A stretch of DNA of 64,000 nt from Girardinichthys multiradiatus (lineage: Eukaryota; Chordata; Actinopteri; Cyprinodontiformes; Goodeidae): the NCBI RefSeq assembly GCF_021462225.1, contig NC_061802.1, forward strand, positions 5,785,859 to 5,849,858. Direction: 5' to 3'. This document shows positions 10,988 to 22,599 of this stretch, one piece after another. A program made the position numbers and the translations under genes. The notes below the pieces were generated by a model, which searched no databases, had not been told where the DNA came from, and saw only the letters and a list, made by a program, of their open reading frames with translations. Every line of letters begins with the position of its first letter. Position 1 is the first letter of the stretch.

Positions 10988-13340
10988 TAGACAGTGGATG
11001 GATGAATGGATGGAGGACTGTTAATAGTTTAAATCTACCTCAAATCAAATTAAAATGAGATGAACAGATGGATAGTCAGCCAAGTACTGTAGGTGGATGG
11101 ATGGACTGTCTCAAAATATGTTAATATCTTCTGTACTTACGCAGATCTGGAAACTACTCGTATCTTACATTTCTCTACACAGAGTGGTAACATTTTTTAA
11201 TTGTTTTAGGTTGATCTCTAAAATGTTTCTAAAGTTTTTATGCTTGAATGATTAAGAATAATTATAGTTGGTAGCTAAAAAAAAAAAAAAAAGTCTGGTA
11301 CAAACTTTAAAAAACAGTAATTATTTCATTTTGGCATTACACAAGGCAGATAACCCCACCACCTTCCAGCTCAATTCAACTGAACTCTGAGGTGATGTGA
11401 AAACAACTAATAGTGTAAGAAGAATCTACAAAAGCTAGGATATGTCTTATCGAGAATTAATTATCTTACATTAGAGAGGTTGATCTCTACAGTGTTGAAG
11501 AATGTTCCTCTTCTTTCATAGCTTCATTACCAAGATTCATCAGAAGGGGGTTTAGGGGTATGCCTCTCCATACTGCAGTCCTTGTTTGCATATCACCTTA
11601 CAAATTTTTGACCTGGCTTTGACCCCCATCTGAACATATTTAATCAGACTAATAATAGCTAGTGTAAATCTAGAATGAACACATGAACTGGAGCCCGTTT
11701 TATGGCTCAGTGAGCGCCATCGTTTTGTGCTGAAGCATAAAATGGAAAAACCAACATTTACACACACACCAGCTAGAAGCACGGAGTTCCTATGGACTGT
11801 ATGAAAATTATCTGTCATAATAAAGAGAGGTTTAAATCCCTTTTAGAGTCCAAGACTGGAACTGGTTCAGAGTGATAACCCACCTGTAGTGTAATGAAAG
11901 AGCCTGAGAATGGAGAGTAGATATTTGCAGAGTCAAACATAGCCCAAATACATTTCAAAATCTCTGCAACTCGTGTATTTTCACGTCTGAGGATTAAACG
12001 TTTGGAAATAATGGCAAAGCGTGATTATCTTTAACATTGCCATAAATCTGAGTTTAAATAAAGATTGTGTGCTTAATTGAAGCAGTGTTCTGAAAGCTAG
12101 AGCGCTAGATAAGAGGACTTGTTTAAAATCCCCATTGATCATTTTCTCTTTAACAACAGGCTCTAATGGAAGTAAAAGCTTTATTTCTCATCGCATTGAG
12201 ACGGAGTCCACATAGTAATTCCAGTGTTTGCAGTTTCACCCGTTGTTCCATTTAAAAAAATCCCTTTACTGCCATCTAGTGTTGCTTTTTATTAGTATTA
12301 ATCTGATGGTCTGTGCATTATTTTGTTAAAATGGAAACAATTAACTAGCATGATGACTGCAATGCCAATTCAAACAATATGAGGATAAAACCAAGCAGCA
12401 AAGCAAGGAACATTTTTTTTACTTAACTGAACGTTGTCTTCTAAAAGCCTAAACAGTAATAGAGCACAGATATATACATTCAGAAATCCAAAATTACTGC
12501 ATTATCTCTACATGGCAGCTCCTGCAGAAACCTGGAGGTTTTAAATTGTAAACACTTAATTTTACACATACATTGATCCTGTTTAATGTGTAACTCCAAA
12601 CGGTACAATTTATTGTACATTTTTAATATTTTAGGTGCATCCATGTTGATTTTGTTACTTTCTAGATAAAGCTCAAGCTGAATGTAAGGCAAAAATGTGG
12701 AAACTTTCAGGCTCTGCATTTTTACCTTGAGCATTAAATCCAAAATTACATATTTATGTCAGTAACATTTCTTGGAAACAAATGTTTGCAGGTAATAATC
12801 TAAAAAACAAAAGGCCACAAAGTTTCAACTCTAGAGAGAACAATTTTCTTTTAGAGAAAACTGAACACAGGGATATTTTTTCCTTTCATCGAGTTTTAAA
12901 TGTTTTTACCAAGCCTATAGGTGGTTTATTAAAGTGTAGTTTAGATTGGGTTCCTCAATTTGCTACATAGTCTAAACATAAATGTTTCTCTTTCTGTCAA
13001 ATATTTTAAGCAACATGAACTTAAGAGAACTCAGCAACCAAAAGTTCATTTATATATATATATATATATATATAAAAAAAAATCTTTATGAAAACATTTT
13101 ATTAAAAGATACAATATGTGGTACACAATTTCTGACAAAGTATCATTTAGGTAAAGCAATCCAAAGCAAACCCATGTTTTCCATCACTTCAAAATAACTG
13201 AACTAGACCAGGAGCGATAAGATCATTTTGTCAAGATTCTAACTTAAAACAATAACAATAAAATCAAAATATGCTTGGCTTCCATTTCCTTCAATTTGTT
13301 TTTATTTGACAACAAAATGTTTTTGCTAAAGTAGGAGTCG
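10988..13340. other. No gene recognised
   Basis: AT-rich DNA with a short tail of the ATGG repeat to about 11105. No exon or transposon was recognised. A CTCF-like core lies at 12268-12284 (see its own entry), and the first TTTATT at 13341 may be the ncbp2 polyadenylation signal read on the minus strand. Confidence 0.55.
12268..12284 (-). promoter_or_regulatory. CTCF-like core motif
   Basis: On the minus strand it reads CAACACTAGATGGCAGT, which agrees with the CTCF core (CCAxxAGxxGGCA). It lies about 1.2 kb downstream of the end of ncbp2. This is a motif match only. Confidence 0.4.
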
Positions 13341-13522
13341 TTTATTTCTTTTCCATGCACAACCTTTACTGTGTCAATATCCAGGTTCTGATCCAATGCT
13401 TCACCTGTAAAGTTTTCTCTTCTTCATCAGCAGTCTTGCAAGATGTTGTCGTTTCCTGAATAATTAATCTGTCCAGGACTGAAGCTTTGTGCAGTCAAAG
13501 CAGACTGCTGGTGGGATTCCAT

Positions 13523-16500
13523 CTAAAAAGAATTGGGTCTCTCTGTACTTCGATGCTGCTGAGCCAGCTTACCGTAGCCGCCTCTGGCTGGGTCGTAGTC
13601 CTGCCTGTACTCATCCCTCACCTGCACAACAAAGAAAACAGAGCCAGAGGCAACAGTTGCACTCAGGTGGTATACACTGTTATATACAAGGGTTGGACAA
13701 TGAAACACCTGTCATTTTAGTGTGGGAGGTTTCATGGCTAAATTGGACCAGCCTGGTAGTCAGTCTTCATTGATTCCACATTGCACCAGTAAGAGCAGAG
13801 TGTGAAGGTTCAATTAGCAGGGTAAGAGCACAGTTTTACTCAAAATATTGAAATGCACCAACATTATGGGTGACATACCAGAGTTCAAAAGAGGACAAAT
13901 TGTTGGTGCACGTCTTGCTGGCGCATCTGTGACCAAGACAGCAAGTCTTTGTGATGTATCAAGAGCCACGGTATCCAGGGTAATGTCAGCATACCACCAA
14001 GAAGGACGAACCACATCCAACAGGATTAACTGTGGACGCAAGAGGAAGCTGTCTGAAAGGGATGTTCGGGTGCTAACCCGGATTGTATCCAAAAAACATA
14101 AAACCACAGCTGCCCAAATCACGGCAGAATTAAATGTGCACCTCAACTCTCCTGTTTCCACCAGAACTGTCCGTCGGGAGCTCCACAGGGTCAATATACA
14201 CGGCCGGGCTGCTATAGCCAAACCTTTGGTCACTCATGCCAATGCCAAACGTCGGTTTCAATGGTGCAAGGAGCGCAAATCTTGGGCTGTGGACAATGTG
14301 AAACATGTATTGTTCTCTGATGAGTCCACCTTTACTGTTTTCCCCACATCCAGGAGCGTTACGGTGTGGAGAAGCCCCAAAGAAGCGTATCACCCAGACT
14401 GTTGCATGCCCAGAGAGAAGCATGGGGGTGGATCAGTGATGGTTTGGGCTGCCATATCATGGCATTCCCTTGGCCCAATACTTGTGCTAGATGGGCGCGT
14501 CACTGCCAAGGACTACCGAACCATTCTTGAGGACCATGTGCATCCAATGGTTCAAATATTGTATCCTGAAGGTGGTGCCGTGTATCAGGATGACAATGCA
14601 CCAATACGCACAGCAAGACTGGTGAAAGATTGGTTTGATGAACATGAAAGTGAAGTTGAACATCTCCCATGACCTGCACAGTCACCAGATCTAAATATTA
14701 TTGAGCCACTTTGGGGTGTTTTGGAGGAGCGAGTCAGTAAACGTTTTCCTCCATCAGTATCACGTAGTGACCTGGCCACTATCCTGCAAGAAGAATGGCT
14801 TAAAATCCCTCTGACCACTGTGCAGGACTTGTATACGTCATTCCCAAGACGAACTGACGCTGTATTGGCCGCAAAAGGAGGCCCTACACCATACTAATAA
14901 ATTATTGTGGTCTAAAACCAGGTGTTTCAGTTTCATTGTCCAACCCCTGTATCTATTTTCCAAACTGTTTGACACTTAATCAGACTAAACCTTTCAGTCA
15001 GGTTACAAACATATCTATTGGCTAAATGTCAGAATAATACAAGACAACATTTTAAGAGAATCTGTCATTACCTTCTTAAAATTGAGAAGTTTACATACTC
15101 TTAAGATTTCTACACGATTGAACAATTTGGCTAAACCCATATGATGAAGCCATGGCTTTGTAAGCTCATGACAGGTTAATTCACAACATTTGCGTTAAAT
15201 GAAGGCACACCTGTGGATGTATTTTAAGGCAACACCTCAAACACACAGGAGGGAAACTTTGGACCTCTATAAACCTGGTTCAGCTTTGGGTACATTATTT
15301 AGATCCCTGAAGGTGTCACGTTCATCTGTTCAAAAACTTACATGCAAGCGAAAACAACACAGTAATGTCGACCTGTAATACAGCTCAGGAATGAGACATG
15401 CTCTGTGTCACAGAGATGGACATGAGTGTATTAAGTCTAGAACAAAAGCAAAAGATGTTGAGAGGATGCTGGCTGAAGCGGATAATGACATGAGCTTAAA
15501 GGCCGCTTCAAGAGGTAGATGCCAATACTCCAAAGCCAACATAAAAAGCCAGTTTATAGTTTGCAAACAGACATAGGGACATAGACGTAAATGTTTTTGG
15601 GATGTACCCCTTTGGGCTACTAAAACAAAAGTTTGTGCCTGGCCGTAATGACCGTCATTTGGAGGGAAAATGGAGAAGCTCGCAAGCCTGAGAACACCGT
15701 GCCAATTGTGACGTAACAGGAGGGGGCTCCTTGGCAGCATCAAGTTGTGTGACATGCAAGGAGCAGGGAGGAAAGGGACACTTCACACAATAGATGGCAG
15801 AACATTATGTAAAAATACTGAAGCAACATCAAGACATCAGGCAGGAAGTTAAAGCTTGAACACAAATGAGTTTTCACTACAGACAATGACCCAAAGCATA
15901 CCACCAAATTAGTTAAAAAGTGCTTGAAGAACAACATCAATGTTTTAATGTGGCCATCACAAAGCCCCTATCTCAATCAAATAGAAAGTTTGTGGGCAGA
16001 GCTCTAAAGTTGTGTGTAAGCAAGGCAACCTACAAACCTAACTCAGTTATACCTGTTCCCTCAGGAAGAATGGGCCAACATGCAAGCAAACTATAGTGAG
16101 AAGCTTGTGAACAGATACACAAAAAGTTTGATCCAAATCATACAGGTTAAAAAGCAATAAATTCAACCTGTAAGGAAATCCCACCTTAGGAAATGTATGT
16201 CAACCTCTGGGCAGACTGACAGACATTCACAGGCTTTCAAGTAGAAGTAAAATTTGTATTCCTAACTGACCAAAAACAGAAAGTGAGCGAAAAAAGGTTA
16301 TGTGTGTTTTTACACAGTATATGTTCATACAAATCATGTTCAAAATAATAGTCCAACTAGACTAACCAGATCAATGAATGCTAATGGTAGAAATCACATT
16401 ACCACATGGCAAATAATTTACCAGCAGGTGTCATAAAAAACCAACATTTATCCTGAACCTGTTTAATTGAATAATTGATGGAAATAATTTTCAAAAATAA

Positions 16501-19500
16501 TGGCAGTGTGGATTTGATTCAACGAGGTCATTAATTCTGTGAAGAAACAGCTGTCAGGTAGGATGACGCCAACACGTTCTACATGCATTTCTCTTTGACA
16601 CCCCACAGAAAAAACGGAATCATTCCAGACATTGTTCAGGAGGACAGCGTACTTTGATTAGGACGTTGATTGGAGAGGGGAAAACGTATGACGAAATGTA
16701 GAAAATCTTCAATGCTTTAAGATTGAAAGCAAAACCAGAGAGATGTGGAAGAAGACATGAGACTACCATTGTAATGGATCGAAGAATAGCCAGATGGCAA
16801 AGACTCAGCCAATGATCAGCTCCAGAGTGACCAAAGAACCTCTGAAGTTAACGATGGGTACAGTGACAACTAGAAGACGCCTGTGTGAAGCTAATCTTTT
16901 GACAAGAAACCTCCACAAAGTCCCAATGTTAAAGACATTTTTTGAAGTGGATCCAATCTGTCAAAGAACACATCAACTGGCCTAAAGATAAATGGAGAAA
17001 CATTTTGTGGACTGATGAAAGTAAGACTGTTCGTTTTATGTCCAAGGCCTGTAGAAATATAACAAAATCCTTGAAGAAGTCACGTTGCCTTATGCCAAAG
17101 AGGAAATGCCCTTGAAATGGGTGTTTCAACAAGACAAAAACCCCAAAACACTCCATTGAGCGAGCAGCATTTTGGTTTCAAACCAGCTAAATCAATGGTA
17201 TGGAGTGGCCAGCCCAATCACTGGATCTTAATCCGACTGCAAACTTGTGTTTTTGAGGCTAAACCAAGTAAATCTGAGGAATTGTGGAAAGTTGCCAAAT
17301 CATCCTGGGCTGGAACACCTGTCCACAGGTGTTCCAGAAGCTGGTCAACTCCATGCAACACAGATGTTAAACAGTTCTCAGAAACAGTGGTTATACAACT
17401 AAATATTAAATTAATGATTCACAGGAATAATAAATCCTAAAGATGTCAAGACTCCGTGCAGGCCAGTCAAATAAAACAAAACTTAATTTAGAAGGTCAAT
17501 ATTTTAATCCCCTGCAATGCCTTGCAGATCCTAAAGGAATCAAAATATCAGCTTGCCACTGACAAATATAGTGGAGAAACACATAGCAGGGATGGGCTTT
17601 AGGCAGAAAAATAGAGAAATATGACATATCAGATCATATGAGCATGCACAGTTCAGCAAAGCCTTAAATACTGCATTTTACATCCTTTTATTCTAGGTTT
17701 AACTGAATAAATAGGTTCCAACAAGTTAAATGTAGGGAACTTTGCAAAATGCCAACGCTGCAACCAGCTAAGAGCTCTGGGATTTTTTTTTTAACACAAT
17801 AATTGATTCTTGCAGGGGTAATGTACTTAAAAAAATTAGAGCACAACTGATTAAAGCCTTTATTCTTACCTGTCCTCCAGATTTGCCACGGCCGTATTGT
17901 CTGCCCTCCTTAAAGCCGGCATCCCAGTCTGTCCTGATGATTCGATCATCCAGCCTCGTACCGTTAACAAAGCGCATGGCATTCTCCGCATCTCCCCGCG
18001 TGTAATATCTGATACAGCAGCAGCTAAGGTTTCTGTCTTTCAAACTTTGTTCTGAAGGTTGCTAACCAGTTATGGTGGACATTGTAACTTTATTTTTCCT
18101 GTATATTTGGTATTTTAAAACATACTTAAAAGGATACTCTACAAAACAGAATCCACACGCAGTCTTCTTGACTTTATCCAGGCCAATAACGATGCGCTTG
18201 ACATCGCCACATTTTGAGAACAACTCATGTACCTATTTACAGAACAGACTGAATATAAATGGACCTGAAATACTTCAGTTTTCAAGTAATCCAAAATAAA
18301 CTTTTAATTTGGCTGTAAATATAGATTTCTAAGGTATACCATGCAAGACAACAGTTGCTAGTGATAAACCTTTGCGGAAACAAAATTAACAAAAAGCGAT
18401 ATAAAACACAAAGGTAACCGTTTGACAATCAAGCAGCAGAGCTTCAGCTTAAATTTTCCATTTTTTGTCATAAAAACATCACAGGTGGAGGATTTTTTCC
18501 CCCTCAAACTTTAATGTCCGATTGTAACTGATGATCTTACCTGCTCCTCAGTGGTGTAGAAGGAGAGGTTCCCAACATACAGAGTATTGCTCTGCTTCAG
18601 CAGCTTTTCCTGTTCATAGCGATTCCCCTGATGAATAAGAAGCAGTACAATAAAGTGAGTAAAACCTGCCCCAAGAAAGCTTAAGACTTGAAATTCCATC
18701 TAAGATCTTTTACTAATCAAGTTGTAAGATTTTTTTAACAACGGTATACTAAATGTATACTAAAATAATGTTTCTCCTCCACTGAGCAAATTGAGAAATT
18801 GTGCTTTTTATGTATGAATGTAGATGCATCATGTATGCAAGTGTTGATTTTGACTATGTGATTTGTGTATTTTAATTTGATATCTTTTCTGGCTACATGC
18901 TGAAGGAAAATGTCAATATTTGTAAATTGTTTTGCTTAATAATGTATTTAAACAAGCAAATAATATGACATCTTAAAACGTGACATTTTCTTGATTTTAG
19001 ATATAGACAAATCTTTTTTTAATCAATCCACAAAATCAAGTATGAAGAAGATTTTTCATTTTTTGGCACATTAAACCATCACAAGAGGTGCAAAATTAAA
19101 GCTGGAAAAAACAAAATGTAAACCATGTGAAATGTGAGTTAGAATTGTGAACATCTTTAGTGTTTTATTATCAAAGCATAGGTGGACCTTACAATTTTAA
19201 ACTCATTTTCATTCATTTGTTAATCGTTTATTATTAAAAAGAGAAAAAAAACTGTTTATTTACTGTCAAAATCCACGCCATGAATATGATCTGAGGCTCC
19301 CTCCCATTAATCAATGGAGTAAAAAACAAACAAACAAACGGAGTTTTGGTCTTTAGAAAAGAGGTTATTTGTGATATAACTGAAGAGGATAGCCTCTACA
19401 TTCATCCAGGAGGGAGGGATAAAACAGTACCGTTACTGATTTTACAAAACCCATTCGCGTTTAACAATTCCACTGAGATGACTTCATTTGAAATACCGCT

Positions 19501-19903
19501 AGAGCGACTTGTAGGAAGAAACACTGATTAAGAACAATATCATTCGCTTTTAATTTGTTGCTGCTTATAATCATAAGGAGATACACTATTTGGGTTAGCA
19601 TAATTTATCATCGTACACAACAAAATTATATTGCCTTTAAACAAGTATATGTCAACGCCGTTTTTCTTATACGTGTAACAAATTCAAGTCAAACTCAGCG
19701 TTAACCGGATAACCCACTGATTGTGACAAATGAGTCTGAGGCGTTTGCTTTACGTGTTGGCTAACTTCCGCCCAGTTAAAGCGAAACAAACCTTCATGTT
19801 GCCGTGAATACGATTCTTCCTCGCTCACCTTAAAATGCTGGTCTCTGTACTGGCTGATTTCAGTGTATGAATCGCTCTTCAAAGCGTCTAGCTTCGCAGA
19901 CAT
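13523..19903 (-). CDS. ncbp2: Nuclear cap-binding protein subunit 2 (CBP20)
   Basis: CBP20 binds the m7G cap of nascent RNA polymerase II transcripts as a heterodimer with CBP80 and acts in splicing, export and decay. Coding exons on the minus strand are 19829-19903, 18541-18627, 18138-18232, 17870-18008 and 13523-13621. All have GT/AG ends and consistent phases, giving 164 aa (human 156). The single RRM shows RNP2 LYVGNLSF (41-48) and RNP1 CGFCFVEY (80-87). The cap-stacking tyrosines fall at Tyr19 and Tyr42, and [17 protein letters not shown] follows. I chose the ATG at 19903 ([13 protein letters not shown]) because it matches the family start; an upstream in-frame ATG at 19942 would add 13 residues. 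The C-terminus [10 protein letters not shown] is longer than usual. Intron 4 is packed with Tc1 elements. Confidence 0.97.
13687..14949 (+). mobile_element. Tc1-like transposon, DD36E type, in ncbp2 intron 4
   Basis: A 1263-bp element with inverted ends starting CAAGGGTTGGACAATGAAAC and ending with the complement. It is flanked by TA at 13685-13686 and 14950-14951. It lies antisense to ncbp2, only about 65 bp inside the intron from the last exon. Its single transposase frame is interrupted by one stop. Confidence 0.95.
13866..14897 (+). pseudogene. DD36E Tc1-family transposase with one nonsense codon
   Basis: The frame is open from ATG 13866 ([14 protein letters not shown]) to a TGA at 14670-14672 and then continues in the same frame to TAA at 14895-14897. 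There are helix-turn-helix domains in the first third and catalytic Asp in VLFSDESTF. The second Asp is in [11 protein letters not shown] (His is usual where Arg stands) and the Glu is in [11 protein letters not shown]. Counting the stop as one residue, 36 residues separate the last two acids, which places it in the DD36E group (named Incomer in the literature). The TGA sits where the family has Trp (LPWPAQSPDL), so TGG to TGA is the one obvious lesion. Confidence 0.93.
15045..16205 (+). mobile_element. Sleeping Beauty-like Tc1 relic in ncbp2 intron 4
   Basis: The left end AGAAGTTTACATACTCTTAA and right end CCTTAGGAAATGTATGTCAA are decayed inverted ends of the Tdr1/Sleeping Beauty type. The leader region (GAAGCCATGGCTTTG, CACACCTGTGGATGTATTTT) is also characteristic of that group. 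The transposase is destroyed by many stops and shifts; a remnant of the catalytic region lies at 15870-16010 (ACAATGACCCAAAGCATACC). Confidence 0.8.
16310..17445 (+). mobile_element. Tc1-like transposon relic in ncbp2 intron 4
   Basis: The left end contains TGTTCAAAATAATAGTCC, and the body follows the layout of a known fish Tc1 type: GAGGTCATTAATTCTGTGAAGAAAC in the leader, a decayed FSDES-like block near 17015, and the C-terminal region at 17200-17400. Many indels. A small palindrome at 17308-17335 lies inside it. Confidence 0.7.
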
Positions 19904-19961
19904 TGTTGAGAAATCGTAGCTACGCGCTCCGTTGCTTTTCAAAGCTTAGAACAGGATAAGA

Positions 19962-19970
19962 ACTTCCGGT
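19962..19970 (-). promoter_or_regulatory. ETS-type site in the ncbp2 promoter
   Basis: On the minus strand it reads ACCGGAAGT, a full match to the ETS/GABPA consensus. It lies about 60 bases upstream of the ncbp2 ATG, and such sites are common at the start points of TATA-less housekeeping genes. No TATA box is seen nearby. Confidence 0.6.
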
Positions 19971-20014
19971 TACGCTGTGCATCTGTTAAAGGGCTCCGCC
20001 AAAGCTGATTATAA

Positions 20015-20031
20015 GCAGCGCCCTCTGCTGG
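20015..20031 (-). promoter_or_regulatory. CTCF-like site upstream of ncbp2
   Basis: On the minus strand it reads CCAGCAGAGGGCGCTGC, a near-perfect match to the vertebrate CTCF core. It lies about 110 bases upstream of the ncbp2 start codon. It could be an insulator or loop anchor at this promoter; binding is inferred from the motif only. Confidence 0.6.
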
Positions 20032-20382
20032 TAAGTGGTTTATTTAGGTATGGTACTAGTCTGGTTTGGCGTACACTACAGCCAAAATAATTTATATAAA
20101 ATAGAGTACAGCTCAACTTTTAAAAGCATGCACCATCTAAACAGCCTTTCCCACAAGTCATTTTCTTAGTGGGAGAAAAACTAAATTCACCCTTATCCTC
20201 CTTGTGTTATTAATTGTATTTATATAGCATAGTTTAGAAGCTGCATAGCTCATGAACTATGCTATTTAATACATGCATTAAATAAAAATGGCATGCTACA
20301 GCACCTCAATCACATTATCACCATGTCCTTCCAATAACTGTTCTTATTTTAAAAATATTTTATTCATTATATCAAATCCTTT

Positions 20383-20384
<2 letters not shown>

Positions 20385-20441
<57 letters not shown>
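20385..20441. repeat. (TA)n microsatellite
   Basis: About 28 perfect TA units. Confidence 0.97.
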
Positions 20442-20445
<4 letters not shown>

Positions 20446-21015
20446 ATATTAAACAAGATTAAATACATTAACGCAAACATTTTAAGAAATGGCAGGATTT
20501 GTGACATTTCTGAGGTTTAATTTATTTTGTTTTACAAATTTTTTTCATACAATTAGTGGCTGGACACCTGAAATTATTTTCTTCTTGGTCTCCTAAATGA
20601 CTGTGAAAAGTTGTACTATGACAAGAATATTTTAGGGCATGTATTATAGATTCCTTTTACCTTTTTTCACAACTGTTTAGGTGTTATATTAACTGTACAA
20701 AATCACCAATAACAGTTAAAAGGGAACAATGAGGCAAACATTTTATTGTAATTCAGACAAAGTAAACCAAATTATTCATAAGTGGCCCCTGCCTCAATTT
20801 TGATTGATTTATTGTCACTTATTTGTCAAAGAGTAATGTAGAAATGATAATCAACAAGGGTTGATGTCAAAGAAATTAAACAGATGAAGTGGTGTGGCAT
20901 CAATGTTCACCCAGTGAAATAACTTGACTTTGCTGCTGGATGTTAGCTGTTCTATTGCTTGGCAGGAATTGGCTATCGTTTATTGCATCACATAATAATC
21001 TAAGTCCATTATCTC

Positions 21016-21134
21016 CTAGAGAACAGAGGCTCTGTTGGGGTTTAGATTCATTTCCCGGGTTTTGTATTTAATCTTCTTGATCATCTTCAAAAGGTCAGGT
21101 GGTTCCCATTTAATGCAGGAGGAATTCTTGGATC
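21016..21134 (-). CDS. Candidate orphan 3'-terminal exon, gene unknown
   Basis: On the minus strand a strong acceptor (TTTATCTTTCAG, ending at 21135) is followed by an open frame of 38 codons ending in TAG at 21016-21018. The exon would start in phase 1. The peptide is lysine-rich with the clear blocks CIKWEPPDLLKMIKKIKYK and NLNPNRASVL. I do not recognise the family. No partner exon was found upstream between here and fkbp2; that space holds a transposon relic and LINE tail. It may be the last exon of a small gene, an alternative end of a neighbour, or a remnant of a dead gene. Confidence 0.35.
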
Positions 21135-21319
21135 CTGAAAGATAAAAAAAAAATACTCAGTCAAAAGAAAGAAGCAAATATCTAGATTTAATTGGTGATC
21201 TGACTACAGAGGTGAAGATCTGACTGTCCCACTGCACAATAAAAAGATTAATCAAACACCCACCCATCAAAACTGAACACAATTCTGATTATTTCTTACT
21301 GTAAAGCCACAGATAAATA

Positions 21320-21480
21320 TACAGGGTGTTTCTTGCTTAAACTTTCACATACTGTCACATTATAATCTCAAACTTTAATGTATTTAACTGAGATTTTATG
21401 TGAGGAAGTGGAAGTGGAGGACTGTCAACAGCACAACTATTAGTCCTGCACTCCACAAATCTGGCCTGAATAGATGAGTG
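21320..21480 (+). mobile_element. Short Tc1-like relic
   Basis: Contains the terminal wording of a common fish Tc1 type (ACTTTCACATACTGTCACATT, then AACTGAGATTTTATGTGA) and CACTCCACAAATCTGGCCT from its interior. It is cut at its right side by the next repeat. Confidence 0.55.
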
Positions 21481-21785
21481 GTAAATGGCCTGTACTTGTA
21501 CAGCGCTAGACCCCAAAGCCCTTTACACTACAATCAGTCATCCACCCATTCACACGCTGACAGTGGTAGGCCACATTGTAGCCACAGCAGCCCTGGGGCA
21601 GGCTAATGGAAGCGAGGCTGCCATACAATCGGTGCCACCAAGCCCTCTGACCACCATCACGGCAAGGCAGGTCAAGTGTCTTGCCCAAGGACACGACGAC
21701 TAAGACAGACAGAGCAGGGGTTCGAATCGGCAGCCCACCAATTACAAGATGAACCCCTACCACCTGAGCCACAGTTGCCCGAAGG
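21478..21785 (+). repeat. Dispersed teleost repeat, copy 1
   Basis: Starts GGTAAATGGCCTGTACTTGTA and runs through CTTGCCCAAGGACACGACGACTAAG to GGGTTCGAATCGGCAGCCC. A second copy lies at 46625-46975 in the same orientation. The GGTTCGAATC box near the 3' end resembles a Pol III B box, so a SINE-like origin is possible, but I cannot name the family. Confidence 0.7.
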
Positions 21786-22099
21786 GAAAAAACAATGTGG
21801 AAACAAAGCCTTTTTTGTGGCTTCTTATGGCAGAGCTTTGACAAACATAAAACCAGAGATACAAAAGAGCAGGGATGCCCAGGTCCAATCCTCAGTCTAG
21901 AGTGGTATTTTTCAACCCTGGTCCTGAAGGCACACTGCCCTACATGTTTTAGATGTTTCCCTGCTCAGCACACCTGATTTAAATTGATGGCTGATTCACA
22001 GGCTTTTGCTGAACACCGATTAACTGAATCAGGTGTGAATAAAGCGTTGTTTTTAGGTTTACATAATATTAAATTAAAAATATAGTAGACGGGACACAT

Positions 22100-22140
22100 T
22101 GAGCTACACACTATTGTACAGTAGGTGGCGGTATGCACCT
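22100..22140 (+). repeat. LINE-tail motif copy (GTGGCGGTAATGCAC type)
   Basis: Contains CAGTAGGTGGCGGTATGCAC at 22119-22138, followed by CTTTTTGCAATCCGCCAAC and an AAG-rich end at 22166-22182. This is the same tail as in the LINE copy ending near 22595, and it overlaps a CTCF-like core (AGTAGGTGGCGGT). Confidence 0.6.
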
Positions 22141-22189
22141 TTAAGCTTTTTGCAATCCGCCAACAAAGAAAAGAAGAAGAATCGGGTGC

Positions 22190-22595
22190 GTTAAAGCGGA
22201 GAAACATGTAAAACCCCCAGGGCTGAAGAAACATAATACAGGAAAATGTGATTATTGTGGAGAGGAGGAAACAATAGAACATGTAATATTGAAGTGTCAG
22301 AAATATGAACAAAAAAGAACAATTTTAAGGAGATAATTTGTAAGTATTAAAGAACATTTTATTTTTAGAGATACTTTGCAAAGAAGTTTAGGTAGCAAAC
22401 ATATTCAAATTATAATTAGATTTTTCAAAAGCACTAAATTAATAAATAGAATTTGATTGTTGTAACAGTAAATAAGATTTAAAACCATGAAGAACCACAC
22501 TCCATACCAGTCGGTGGCGGTAATGCACATCATAACGTTATTTGCCAACTGCCAAAAATAATACAAGGAGAAGGAGAAGAAGAAGAAGAACCCCC
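22190..22595 (+). mobile_element. I/Nimb-like LINE, 3' end
   Basis: The frame from about 22235 reads CDYCGEEETIEHVILKCQKYEQKR, given here as its pieces CDYCGEEETIEH and ILKCQKYEQKR. This is the Cys-Cys-His-Cys knuckle found at the C-terminus of I-clade LINE proteins. It then runs through IIRFFKSTKLINRI to a stop. The 3' UTR holds CCAGTCGGTGGCGGTAATGC and ends in (GAA)n near 22565-22590. Only the last few hundred bases of the element are present, as expected from 5' truncation. Confidence 0.7.
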
Positions 22596-22599
22596 CAGG

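Noticed and set aside
17308..17335. 13-bp-arm palindrome (CTGGAACACCTGT and its complement)
   Set aside because: Falls inside the C-terminal part of a Tc1 relic, where family copies already have a near-palindromic ACCTGTxCACAGGTG; probably chance drift.
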